Positions 8,382-17,274 of a stretch of 33,675 bases of DNA are shown here, in pieces. The translations under genes were made by a program, and so were the position numbers. Each line of letters begins with the position of its first letter. Position 1 is the stretch's first letter. This DNA comes from Candidatus Gastranaerophilales bacterium. Its GTDB lineage: Bacteria; Cyanobacteriota; Vampirovibrionia; Gastranaerophilales; Gastranaerophilaceae. The stretch is taken from assembly GCA_944325585.1 (NCBI GenBank), contig CALVAS010000014.1, forward strand, positions 1-33,675, written 5' to 3'. The notes beneath the pieces were generated by a model. The model saw nothing but the letters and a program-made list of their open reading frames with translations. It was not told the DNA's origin and searched no databases.

Positions 8382-10370
8382 TTATGCTGCATATCTTGAA
8401 GCCAATTTTTGACGTCTTGCCATTGAATCTGCAATCATTGAATATGCTTTTGACGGATTAGTCAGGTAATGAGGTGCGTAACCGCCTCTTGATTGTCCCG
8501 TTGAGGAGGCTTTTTGACTGTTTCCGGACATACCTTGCAGCTTTGCACCTGCGGTTTGTAAGCCGTTGCCGATTTTGTTCCAGGTTTCAAATGATTTGAA
8601 ATCTATGTTCATTTCTTGCTTAAGCTCTTTTGCAGCTTGTTGTACAAGGCTTGATGAGTTGCCTGCAACCTGGATTGTACCGTTTTTGATGCCTTCTTTA
8701 ATGGCTTCTTTTGATAGTCCTGCTGTTGCATCAACAGCAGATTTAACAGCATTTTGTGCGCTTTGTTGTGCATTTTGCGCAATGTTGCCTACGCCGTCTT
8801 TAAATGAATCGTTAATTGTCTGGGCTGTTTGTCCCTGAAGCTGCTCCATAGCTCCTGCTTTTGCTATGTTTTTAGCTTGTTTTTTGGTCAAATTACCGAT
8901 AGAGCCGTTTTCAACCATTTCGCCAACAGCTTCTTTTGCTGCAACATTGGCTGCAAGTTTTTGTGTTGCCTCTGTTGCTTTTTCGTTAATTTTATCAAAT
9001 GTTTGACCCATTTCTTGTGTACCTTTGATTGCTGATGTTCCTGCCATAACTGCAGCACCTGCGCTTGTTAGGGCACCTGCAATATTACCCTGAGCTGCAT
9101 AACATGCTGTTTTGGTAACATTTGCGGCCAATTGTCCATATTGACCGACTGTTTCAGCGATGGTGCCTGCTTTTTGCATTACAGTACCGGCTGCAATCAG
9201 TGCCGCACCAGCTCCAAAACACCAGCTTGTTGATTGTCCCAGTGCAATCAAGGCCATACCTGTATATTTTAAGGTTGTACCTGCTGTTTGAACAGTTGAA
9301 CTTATATCCTCAACTTTTTGCGCGACATTAAGTATTTTATCGGATGCTTTTTGATTTGTTTCCTGTACATGTTGAATATTTTGAACATTTGCCATGTACT
9401 TTAAGGTAACTTTATGCATCGTTTTGATTTGTTTGTTGGTTGAAGTTTGCAGCTTACCGATTTTTTTACCGGTTTTTTGCATAGAAGCTGATTTTGTTGA
9501 AATTTGCCCTTGAAGTTCTGCAATTCTTGTTGCGTTGGGATCTTCGGACATCGCCTGTTGATCTTGTTGATATTCTTCAGTTCCAGCAAGTGAAAGTGAA
9601 AATGCACTGTTAACGCCAACTCCTGTTGAGTTGGCTGCCATTAAACTTTGAAGTTCTGATTGCAGTGCAGTTACTTCATCATTTTCTGTATTTAATGAAT
9701 CTGTTAACTGAGCGATTTGTTGTTGATTTTTTTGAATGGATTTTGATTCTTTTTTATATTGTTTATCTAATTTTTTCTGTTCTTTTTGTAAGGTTTTTTC
9801 ATCTTTCTGAGCCTCTTTAGCATAATCATTTGCGGTTTCACCATCTTTTTTAACGGAATTTGTTTGTGCTTCCAGGTCTGCACTTTGTTTGTCCATATCC
9901 GCTGCCATAGCACGGCCTTCTGAGGCACTTATATCTTCGGCATTTTTAGTTTCCTGTTCATTAGAACTTTTTGCAGAAGATGTTGTCTGTTCTGTCTGTG
10001 TAGAGTTTCCTTCGGCTATGTTTTGAAGGTTTTGTTGTGATTCATTAAAAGACAGCTCGCTTTTTTTCTTTGTAAGTTCTTCGGTTTTGCTTCTGAACAT
10101 TGCTTCCAGAACGGGATTTCCCTGTGTAAAATTCTGGATATCTGAAAGAGCTTGTTCACATTCTTTTTTAGTTGTCATTTTGCTTGCATCAAGAGAGGTA
10201 AGATCATTGATGCTTTTTGGTTTAGGTGCCTCAAGTTTCGGCGCATTCCAAATAGAACCGTCCTGTGTCATCCAGCTCGGTTTTTGGGCAGAAGCAGTGC
10301 TGACACCTTTTTTGGCCATAGCCAATTTGGTGATTTCAGCAAGCGATAAATTGTTTACGCCGTCTACCAT
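8382..10370 (-). CDS. coiled-coil protein with hydrophobic Gly/Ala-rich centre, possible secreted translocator
   Basis: I do not recognise the family. The 662-aa protein has no signal peptide. Residues about 60-320 are very rich in Gln, Lys, Glu, Ser and Asn with heptad spacing, so they are probably long coiled coils. Residues about 350-450 are hydrophobic and small-residue rich (GMALIALGQSTSWCFGAGAA, then ALTSAGAAVMAGTSA), with many GxxxA/AxxxG pairs suited to membrane-inserting helices. Another Ala/Gln-rich helical region and a basic Tyr-containing tail follow. This order (coiled coil, hydrophobic hairpin, amphipathic tail) resembles type III translocators such as SipB/IpaB, but only at the level of layout; I see no diagnostic motif. 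GAGGAG lies upstream of the ATG at a rather long spacing. The gene converges on the adhesin and is divergent from fabI. A role with the export operon at 23.4-29.5 kb is a hypothesis. Confidence 0.75.
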   Translation of the reverse strand: MVDGVNNLSLAEITKLAMAKKGVSTASAQKPSWMTQDGSIWNAPKLEAPKPKSINDLTSLDASKMTTKKECEQALSDIQNFTQGNPVLEAMFRSKTEELTKKKSELSFNESQQNLQNIAEGNSTQTEQTTSSAKSSNEQETKNAEDISASEGRAMAADMDKQSADLEAQTNSVKKDGETANDYAKEAQKDEKTLQKEQKKLDKQYKKESKSIQKNQQQIAQLTDSLNTENDEVTALQSELQSLMAANSTGVGVNSAFSLSLAGTEEYQQDQQAMSEDPNATRIAELQGQISTKSASMQKTGKKIGKLQTSTNKQIKTMHKVTLKYMANVQNIQHVQETNQKASDKILNVAQKVEDISSTVQTAGTTLKYTGMALIALGQSTSWCFGAGAALIAAGTVMQKAGTIAETVGQYGQLAANVTKTACYAAQGNIAGALTSAGAAVMAGTSAIKGTQEMGQTFDKINEKATEATQKLAANVAAKEAVGEMVENGSIGNLTKKQAKNIAKAGAMEQLQGQTAQTINDSFKDGVGNIAQNAQQSAQNAVKSAVDATAGLSKEAIKEGIKNGTIQVAGNSSSLVQQAAKELKQEMNIDFKSFETWNKIGNGLQTAGAKLQGMSGNSQKASSTGQSRGGYAPHYLTNPSKAYSMIADSMARRQKLASRYAA

Positions 10371-10559
10371 TTGTTTACAGCTCTCCTCATGTTAAGCTCT
10401 CTTAAATATATAAAAAAATCCTGATTCCCTTGATTTCAGCATGTTTTGGTTTTGTTACAAAAGTTAATGAAAGAAAAAGCTGTCAGTAAATTTGCGTAAA
10501 AAATATATTTTTGTTACTATAAATAAGTAAAGAAAAATTTTGATGAGGGAGAAATAATT

Positions 10560-11372
10560 ATGAAATTAATGGAAGGCAAAAAAGGTGTTATTTTTGGAGT
10601 TTCAAACACACATGGTATTGCATACGGCATAGCAAAACAGCTTTATGAAGCAGGTGCCGATATTGCGTTCACCTACGCAGGCGAGCCGATGGAAAAACGT
10701 GTTCGTCCGCTGGCTGAAGAAATGGGCGCAAAAATAATTATGAACTGCGACGTAACAAAAGAAGAAGAAGTTGCTGCCGTATTTAAAGAATGCGAAAGAG
10801 TTTACGGTAAAATAGACTTTGTTGTTCATGCGGTTGCATTTGCGGCAAAAGAAGATTTGCAGGGCAGATTTATTGACACATCACGTGCCGGATGGGATCT
10901 TGCAATGGGTGTCAGTGCATATTCATTGATTACGCTCTGTAAACATGCTGAACCGATTATGAACGAAGGCGGCTCAATATTTGCACTTACTTACCTTGGC
11001 TCTGAATACGTTGTTGCAAATTATAATGTTATGGGTGTTGCAAAGGCAGCTCTTGAATCTTCAATGAGATATCTGGCTGCGGATTTAGGCAAGAAAGGCA
11101 TCAGAGTCAACTGTATTTCTGCCGGTGCTGTTAAAACTCTTGCGGCAAAAGGTATTTCCGGATTTGATAAAATGCTTAAGGCTGCGGTTGCAAAAGCCCC
11201 TCTCGGACGCAACGTATCTCTTGAAGATGTCGGTAAAGCAGGTTTGTATCTGGCATCAGACCTTTCTACAGGCACGACAGGTCAAATTTTATACGTAGAT
11301 TGCGGATGCCACGCAGTTTACGCATCTCTGGAAGAGATGGAAATTATTGCAAATTCTATTCCGAAAGCGTAA
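10560..11372 (+). CDS. fabI: enoyl-[acyl-carrier-protein] reductase (NADH) FabI
   Basis: FabI performs the last reduction in each cycle of type II fatty acid elongation, reducing trans-2-enoyl-ACP with NAD(P)H in the cytoplasm. The 270-aa length is typical. The Rossmann nucleotide loop is near residues 12-22 (GVSNTHGIAYGIA, the FabI variant of the SDR glycine motif). The FabI-type active site is visible: Tyr145 and then Tyr155-x6-Lys162 in YNVMGVAK, instead of the Y-x3-K of ordinary SDR enzymes. The substrate loop region AGAVKTLAAKGISGF and the C-terminal TGQILYVDCG block also match. The start is supported by GAGGGAGAA upstream of the ATG. It appears monocistronic, with a strong hairpin terminator downstream. 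Confidence 0.96.
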   Translation: MKLMEGKKGVIFGVSNTHGIAYGIAKQLYEAGADIAFTYAGEPMEKRVRPLAEEMGAKIIMNCDVTKEEEVAAVFKECERVYGKIDFVVHAVAFAAKEDLQGRFIDTSRAGWDLAMGVSAYSLITLCKHAEPIMNEGGSIFALTYLGSEYVVANYNVMGVAKAALESSMRYLAADLGKKGIRVNCISAGAVKTLAAKGISGFDKMLKAAVAKAPLGRNVSLEDVGKAGLYLASDLSTGTTGQILYVDCGCHAVYASLEEMEIIANSIPKA

Positions 11373-11390
11373 TAAATAACAGAATTCATT

Positions 11391-11420
11391 GATGCGCCGG
11401 CGAAACTTCGCCGGCGCATC
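11391..11420 (+). terminator. GC-rich hairpin terminator after fabI
   Basis: A 13-bp perfect stem (GATGCGCCGGCGA / TCGCCGGCGCATC) with a 4-nt loop AACT lies 18 bp after the fabI stop. The following TTAATATATTT is only a weak T-tract, so termination may be partial. It separates fabI from the valS promoter. Confidence 0.75.
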
Positions 11421-11451
11421 TTAATATATTTAATCTTGTTGATAAATATTT

Positions 11452-11480
11452 TTTACCGATATATTTTTTTGTGCTATTCT
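11452..11480 (+). promoter_or_regulatory. predicted sigma70-type promoter of valS
   Basis: TTTACC (11452-11457) and TATTCT (11475-11480) are separated by 17 bp. A TG one base upstream of the -10 (TGCTATTCT) gives an extended -10. It lies 34 bp before the valS ATG. No T-box leader is apparent in the short 5' UTR. Confidence 0.5.
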
Positions 11481-11513
11481 GTTGTAGAGAGGCATAAATA
11501 AAAAGGATTTAAA

Positions 11514-14168
11514 ATGACAGAAACTGCAATAAAAATCGAAGATTTACCCACAGTATATGACCCGAAATCAACAGAAGAAAGTATTTATAAATTTTGGGAA
11601 GAAGGCGGATTTTTTAAAGCCGACGCAAAAAGCGCTAAACCGCCGTATTCTATAGTAATTCCGCCGCCGAACGTAACAGGCGTTCTTCATATGGGGCATG
11701 CGCTCGATGAAACATTGCAGGATATTCTGACACGCTATCACAGAATGTCAGGGTTTGAAACCCTCTGGCTTCCGGGAACAGATCACGCGGGCATTGCAAC
11801 ACAAAACGTTGTTGAGAAAAAACTCAGAGAAAAGGGGCTTTCAAGATACGATTTAGGCAGAGAAAAATTTCTTGAAGAAACCTGGAAATGGGCAAATCAG
11901 CATAAAAGCGCAATCTTAGATCAGTGTAAGCGCCTCGGTGCCTCATTTGACCGCTCAAGAGAAAGATTTACTTTTGATGAAGGCTGTTCTGATGCTGTAA
12001 AAGAAGTTTTTGTAAGACTTTATGAAAAAGGTCTGATTTATAAAGGAAAATATATTGTAAACTGGTGCCCCAGATGTAAAAGTGCGATTTCTGATGTTGA
12101 AACAGAATATGTGACCGAACAGGGGCATATGTGGGAAATTTCCTATCCGCTCAAAGGCGAATCAGGTGCGATTATTGTTGCAACAACCCGTCCTGAAACA
12201 ATTTTCGGTGATGTTGCAATTGCCGTTCATCCGACGGATTACAAATACTCCGAACTTATCGGAAAAACTGTTGTAATCCCGCTTACCGGACGTGAAATTC
12301 CGATTATTGCAGACGAATATGTGGATAAAAACTTTGGAACAGGCGCTGTTAAGATTACCCCGGCGCACGATCCGAACGACTATGAAGTCGGCAAACGCCA
12401 CAACTTAAAACCAATCTGGGTCATTGATGAAGAAGGCAAAATGAAGGCTTGCGGCGAGGTTCCGCCGGAACTTCACGGGCTTGACAGATATGAAGCAAGA
12501 GAAAAAATTATCGGTATGCTTTCATATAAAAACTTCTTGCTTAGAACCCGTGATCACGAGCATAATGTCGGCAAATGCCAGAGATGCAACACTACAATTG
12601 AGCCGTTGTTGTCAGAACAGTGGTTTGTAAAAATGGAACCGCTTGCAAAAGAAGCGATTGCCGCTGTTAAAGACGGACGGATAAAATTCGTTCCCGAAAG
12701 ATGGGAGAAAAATTACCTTAACTGGATGGAAAATATCCGCGACTGGTGTATTTCCCGTCAATTGTGGTGGGGACATCAAATTCCGGCTTACTATCACAAA
12801 AAAACAGGAGAAATGGTTGTAGCAAGAGAAAATCCTGATCCGGATAACTATGTTCAGGATCCTGATGTACTTGATACGTGGTTTTCATCAGGTTTGTGGC
12901 CGTTCTCAACTATGGGCTGGCCAAATACTGACGCGGAAGATTTCAAAAAATTCTATCCGACAACCACGCTTGTTACAGGATTTGATATTATTTTCTTCTG
13001 GGTTGCAAGAATGATTACAATGGGGCTGGAATTCACAGGTAAAGCTCCGTTCTCAACCGTTTATATCCACGGCCTTATCAGAGATGAAAAGGGCCAGAAA
13101 ATGTCAAAATCTAAAGGCAACACAATTGATCCGGTTGAAATTATCGACAAATACGGAAGCGATGCTCTCAGATTTACAATGACATCCCTTTGCACCTACG
13201 GCGGTCAGGATATCAAAATCAGCGACGAAAGGTTTGAATACGGCCGCAACTTCGCAAATAAAATCTGGAACGCTTCAAGGTTTGTTTTGATGAATCTTTC
13301 AGGCGTTGATAATAAAGATATAGATTTGGGCAAACTCACAATTGCCGACAAGTGGATTTTGAATGAATTAAATAATACTGCAAAATTGATTAACGAAAAT
13401 ATTCAAACATTCCGAATCGGCGAAACAGCGCATATTCTGTACGATTTCTTCTGGAACAAATACTGCGACTGGTACGTTGAAATCGCAAAAATTCAGCTTC
13501 AGGATGAAAGTTTGAAACTTAATACACAAAGAGTTTTAAGATATGTTCTTGATATGTCTTTAAGATTGCTTCATCCGATAATGCCGCATATTACAGAGCG
13601 CGTATGGCAGTTAATTCCGAAAAATACTGAAACTAAGGCTTTGATTGTCGCTGAATTTCCGACATTCAATGAAAAATTGGAATTTCCGAAAGAAGCGGAA
13701 GAGATGGAACTTGTTTTTGAAACAATCAAGTCTTTGAGAAACTTGCGTCAGGGATTTAACATTTCAATGTCAGTAAAATTTGATATTGAAATTCGTGCGG
13801 ATAAAAAGGAAGAGCCGATATTTAAAGAAATAGAGGCTTATATCAAGAGACTTGCGCGTGTCGAAAATATTACATACGGCAAAGATAGCGATGACGCACC
13901 AAAAAAATCGGCTACCGCTGTTGTTTGGGCATCCAAAATAATTGTACCGCTCGAAAATCTTATTGACTTTAATGAAGAAATCGCGCGTCAGCAAAAGAAA
14001 TTAGACAAGCTAACAGCCGAGAAAAAATCACTTTCCGGCAGAATCAATAACCCCAAGTTTGTTGCTAATGCTCCGCAAGAGCTTATCAAACAGACAAAAG
14101 AGAGAATCGAGGAGATTACACTTCAGGAAAATACAATAGAACAGCTGATAAATTCGTTGAAAAACTAA
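11514..14168 (+). CDS. valS: valine-tRNA ligase
   Basis: This class I aminoacyl-tRNA synthetase charges tRNA-Val. The 884-aa length fits bacterial ValRS of the shorter type. The HIGH-type motif is HMGH at residues 59-62 within PPPNVTGVLHMGHAL, and the KMSKS motif is exact at residues 529-533. Between them lie the CP1 editing domain (VATTRPETIFGDVA, GTGAVKITPAHDPNDYE) and the zinc-like cysteines NWCPRCKSAISDVE. The DWCISRQLWWGHQIP block is typical of ValRS. The C-terminus ends in a coiled-coil arm (residues about 815-884) that contacts the tRNA. AAAGGA lies before the ATG. It has its own promoter and is followed by rpsA with a separate promoter. Confidence 0.97.
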   Translation: MTETAIKIEDLPTVYDPKSTEESIYKFWEEGGFFKADAKSAKPPYSIVIPPPNVTGVLHMGHALDETLQDILTRYHRMSGFETLWLPGTDHAGIATQNVVEKKLREKGLSRYDLGREKFLEETWKWANQHKSAILDQCKRLGASFDRSRERFTFDEGCSDAVKEVFVRLYEKGLIYKGKYIVNWCPRCKSAISDVETEYVTEQGHMWEISYPLKGESGAIIVATTRPETIFGDVAIAVHPTDYKYSELIGKTVVIPLTGREIPIIADEYVDKNFGTGAVKITPAHDPNDYEVGKRHNLKPIWVIDEEGKMKACGEVPPELHGLDRYEAREKIIGMLSYKNFLLRTRDHEHNVGKCQRCNTTIEPLLSEQWFVKMEPLAKEAIAAVKDGRIKFVPERWEKNYLNWMENIRDWCISRQLWWGHQIPAYYHKKTGEMVVARENPDPDNYVQDPDVLDTWFSSGLWPFSTMGWPNTDAEDFKKFYPTTTLVTGFDIIFFWVARMITMGLEFTGKAPFSTVYIHGLIRDEKGQKMSKSKGNTIDPVEIIDKYGSDALRFTMTSLCTYGGQDIKISDERFEYGRNFANKIWNASRFVLMNLSGVDNKDIDLGKLTIADKWILNELNNTAKLINENIQTFRIGETAHILYDFFWNKYCDWYVEIAKIQLQDESLKLNTQRVLRYVLDMSLRLLHPIMPHITERVWQLIPKNTETKALIVAEFPTFNEKLEFPKEAEEMELVFETIKSLRNLRQGFNISMSVKFDIEIRADKKEEPIFKEIEAYIKRLARVENITYGKDSDDAPKKSATAVVWASKIIVPLENLIDFNEEIARQQKKLDKLTAEKKSLSGRINNPKFVANAPQELIKQTKERIEEITLQENTIEQLINSLKN

Positions 14169-14249
14169 ATAAAACCATTAAAGAAACAGAAATTTATGCT
14201 TAATTTGGATATTTTTTTAAAGTTTTTGTTAAAGAATGTTTAAAAAATA

Positions 14250-14278
14250 TTTACAAATTGGCTATATTCTGCTACAAT
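14250..14278 (+). promoter_or_regulatory. predicted sigma70-type promoter of the S1 gene
   Basis: TTTACA (14250-14255) and TACAAT (14273-14278) are separated by exactly 17 bp, each one base from consensus. Transcription should begin near 14285, which is downstream of the first in-frame ATG (14258). The site therefore rules that ATG out as the start and supports the ATG at 14321. Confidence 0.7.
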
Positions 14279-14320
14279 TATAGTCATAAAACAGTAATAA
14301 TCAGTATAAATGGAGTAAAG

Positions 14321-15382
14321 ATGGCATCAAGTGAATTAGATTTCGAAGAATTATTGAAACAGTATGACTATAATTTCCAGAAAGGTGATCTGGTAAAAGG
14401 TATAGTCTGCGGCTATGACAGTCAAGGCGTAATGGTTGATATAGGCGCCAAAACTATCGCAGTTGTTCCGACTCGCGAAGCTGTTGACAAAGACGAAAAT
14501 GTAGAAACCAAATTGGAAAAAGGTAAAGAATACGAATTCCTTATTATAAAAGAGGAAGATGAAGACGGAAAATTCCTTCTTTCCCGCAAAAAAGTTGACT
14601 TTGCATATGCCTGGAAAGAACTTGAAAAAGCAAAAGCAGCAGATGAAACAATTCTCGGAACAATTGCAGGAATTGTTAAAGGCGGCGTTCTTGTTGAAAT
14701 TTCCGGCGTCAGAGGGTTTGTTCCTTCTTCTCAATTGAGAAGCAAAGAAACAGATCTGGAAGTCGGTGCAAAATTAGAATTGAAAATACTTACTCTCGAT
14801 AGTCAGCAAAACAATTTCATACTTTCAAATAAAAAAGTTTATGAAGACAGTGCTGTAGAAGCCCGCAAAAACGTATTCTCTCAAATTGAACCCGGTCAAA
14901 TCGTAAAAGGTGACGTTGTAAGAATTACGGACTTCGGTGCGTTTATCGATCTCGGCGGAATTGACGGTTTGCTTCCGCTTTCACAACTCAGCTGGAGATG
15001 GATTGATCATCCGACAGATATTCTTAAAGTCGGTGACAAAATCGACGTAGAAGTTATCGCAGTAGATCACGACAAACAGCGTGTGTCTTTAAGCCTTAAA
15101 AACCTTGAACCCGATCCGTGGCTCGAAGCTGAAAAACAAATTAAAGAAGGCGACAAGGTAGAAGGTACAATTACAAGAATTAAACATTTCGGCGCGTTTG
15201 TAGAAGTATTCCCCGGAGTTGAGGCTCTGCTTCCGCATAACGAAGTTGTTGAACTTCAAAATAAAAAAGATTGTATTCTTCAGGTAGGTGACAAGATTGA
15301 AACTTATATTCTTAAGTTTAATCCTACAGACAAACGTATTGCACTTACAGTAAATGAACCAAATACTGAATCAGAAGAATAA
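14321..15382 (+). CDS. rpsA: S1 RNA-binding domain protein, ribosomal protein S1 homologue
   Basis: This 353-aa protein consists of four S1 (OB-fold) RNA-binding repeats. They start near residues 21 (KGDLVKGIVCGYDSQG), 105 (ETILGTIAGIVKGGVLVEI), 190 (PGQIVKGDVVRITDFGAFID) and 275 (EGDKVEGTITRIKHFGAFVE). The third and fourth are the most canonical. S1 helps the 30S subunit load mRNA. Proteobacterial S1 has six repeats, whereas cyanobacterial and plastid S1 are short, so this size suits the proposed lineage. The start at 14321 is preceded by GGAG and lies downstream of the predicted transcription start. An upstream in-frame ATG would add 21 residues with no homology. A strong terminator follows the gene. 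A general S1-domain regulator is the alternative. Confidence 0.88.
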   Translation: MASSELDFEELLKQYDYNFQKGDLVKGIVCGYDSQGVMVDIGAKTIAVVPTREAVDKDENVETKLEKGKEYEFLIIKEEDEDGKFLLSRKKVDFAYAWKELEKAKAADETILGTIAGIVKGGVLVEISGVRGFVPSSQLRSKETDLEVGAKLELKILTLDSQQNNFILSNKKVYEDSAVEARKNVFSQIEPGQIVKGDVVRITDFGAFIDLGGIDGLLPLSQLSWRWIDHPTDILKVGDKIDVEVIAVDHDKQRVSLSLKNLEPDPWLEAEKQIKEGDKVEGTITRIKHFGAFVEVFPGVEALLPHNEVVELQNKKDCILQVGDKIETYILKFNPTDKRIALTVNEPNTESEE

Positions 15383-15400
15383 TAATATATGATGTAATTA

Positions 15401-15438
15401 AAAAGACGGGCGGCATAATTAAAAGCCGCCCGTCTTTT
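15401..15438 (+). terminator. rho-independent terminator after rpsA
   Basis: A perfect 14-bp stem (AAAAGACGGGCGGC / GCCGCCCGTCTTTT) encloses a 10-nt A/T-rich loop. The flanking A and T runs would let it act in either direction. Confidence 0.88.
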
Positions 15439-15623
15439 ATGTGCTGTTTCTGAACGAAATTTTATCGAAAAGCTCCTCCAAATGTACTATTTTTGATATT
15501 TTTGCCTGTATATTTAAAAGGATATACCGTATAATTATCTTAGATTATATTGACTTTTCCAAAAATATAATTATATACAAAAACGAAGTAGGTAAACGAG
15601 CTTTTATATAAGGAGAGAACTTT

Positions 15624-17213
15624 ATGGGCATGGCAGCATCACAGGCAAGATATTTAGGCTTGACAGCAAGAAAAACTAACGTAGAATATGAAGGTCAACA
15701 AGTTAACCAGGCGCGTACAGCTCTGGCTAATGAATTGAATAATACATTTAATGATTTGATTGCGTTGGAAGTTCCGACTGCCCCTAGTACACAGGATTAT
15801 ACGACAACCCAATACTCTTACGAAGACGGAACGGTTGGTGAAACTATTTCAAGTATGACTCCTCTGGAAGGCGATCCAGACGGTTATAACTATTTGGTTA
15901 CTCACTTCCATTATGCTGACGTGTTTACCGGTGTTGAAAATAAAAAACGTAATCCGCAGGTTTATGTAAATGACCGCATTGATAACAAAGAAATTGAAGA
16001 AAATCAAATTCAAACATCTGTAGATCCAAATACAGGAGAAACTATTTACAGCATTAAGGGTAATGAATGTACCGCTTATGATGAAACGGATCCGGATCAG
16101 CTGGCACTTTACGAAGAGTTGGCAAATAGTTATAGCGAAATTCAAAATGCTAATCCTGAAGATCTTATGACATATACGGATGCCGGCGGAAAACTTCACC
16201 TTGTATTTGCTGATCAGCTTGAAAATGCAGCATCCGGCACGGTTGATGAAACAACAGGAACAGCAGATCTTTCAGATTATTACATTAAAAACTCAAAACC
16301 GACAATGGATACTATTACTGCAAATACTGTAACAAGTACAACAGATCCTGAGACAGGTGAATCTTCTTATGCGGTAAATGGAAATGCCTGCACACGGTAT
16401 GATGAAAATAATGAAGAATTGCGTACAGCATACGAAAAAGCTGTTGCGGAAAATCCTGCATTAGGTAAATTAGATCCGTCTCAGCTTTACACATATACTG
16501 ACGAAAATAACGGCATTCACTTTATATCTCAAGAAGACTTAAGTAATATTTATGAAGGAACGGATGTTGGTAATGAATATTCTGTTACTTCCGGTGTCCC
16601 TGTATTACTGGGTAATATTGAACTTGAAGTTTATAATCCTGATGATAAAGAACAATCAGCGGCTTATGAACAAATTTTGAAAGATTGGCCGAATTCAGTT
16701 TTTGCCGCATCAGATTCAACGATATACACCTGGGAAAGCAACGGTCAGAGATACTTTGCCTGCGAAGAAGAGTTGATGGCATCCTGGGAAAGTGCACCTG
16801 ACCCGACAAAACCGACTGAAAATCAAAACACGCTTAACTACTATTGTGCGCAGGATGTTTCTACAAAAATTGAAGTAACGGAACGTGCAATTATAGATTT
16901 TGATGACAGCGGCAGAGCTCAAACAATTAAGTTTGAGGATTCCTCAGTTGTTCGTACTTTGATTACCGAAACAATTACAGATGAAGCAGCTTACGAAGAT
17001 GCAATGAATCAGTACAACTATAATCAGGCTGTTTACGAAAAAGAAATTGAAAATATTAATGCTAAGACAAAAAAAATTCAAGAGCAGGACAGAACGCTTG
17101 AATTGAGATTGAGACAGCTTGATACAGAACAGGAAGCGCTTCAAACAGAAATGGAAGCTGTTAAAAAAGTAATTGATAAAAACATTGAATCCACATTCAA
17201 AACTTTTGAATAA
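15624..17213 (+). CDS. MGMAASQAR-type protein with three internal repeats, possible secreted structural protein
   Basis: The family is not one I can name. The 529-aa protein has no signal peptide. It opens with a helical N-terminus (MGMAASQARYLGLTARKTNV, then heptads through residue about 50). The middle holds three diverged repeats of about 75-85 residues starting near 128, 234 and 317. Each repeat has a pattern of DPxTGExxYxxxGNxCTxYDE, a YE helix, a YTY/YTW strand and an IHF/LHL strand; the third is the most diverged. The C-terminal 65 residues are a coiled coil ending in TEMEAVKKVIDKNIESTFKT. Helical ends around a variable middle are the layout of axial proteins exported by type III systems such as flagellin and hook proteins, but that is analogy only. 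GGAGAG precedes the ATG. A TATAAT at 15530-15535 may be its -10, but the -35 is poor. The gene is followed by a Gly-rich protein. Confidence 0.8.
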   Translation: MGMAASQARYLGLTARKTNVEYEGQQVNQARTALANELNNTFNDLIALEVPTAPSTQDYTTTQYSYEDGTVGETISSMTPLEGDPDGYNYLVTHFHYADVFTGVENKKRNPQVYVNDRIDNKEIEENQIQTSVDPNTGETIYSIKGNECTAYDETDPDQLALYEELANSYSEIQNANPEDLMTYTDAGGKLHLVFADQLENAASGTVDETTGTADLSDYYIKNSKPTMDTITANTVTSTTDPETGESSYAVNGNACTRYDENNEELRTAYEKAVAENPALGKLDPSQLYTYTDENNGIHFISQEDLSNIYEGTDVGNEYSVTSGVPVLLGNIELEVYNPDDKEQSAAYEQILKDWPNSVFAASDSTIYTWESNGQRYFACEEELMASWESAPDPTKPTENQNTLNYYCAQDVSTKIEVTERAIIDFDDSGRAQTIKFEDSSVVRTLITETITDEAAYEDAMNQYNYNQAVYEKEIENINAKTKKIQEQDRTLELRLRQLDTEQEALQTEMEAVKKVIDKNIESTFKTFE

Positions 17214-17274
17214 TAAGTATATGTGCATGTTGTGTTTACCTGCATTGCATGCGGTTAGATAAAAGAGGTTAAAA

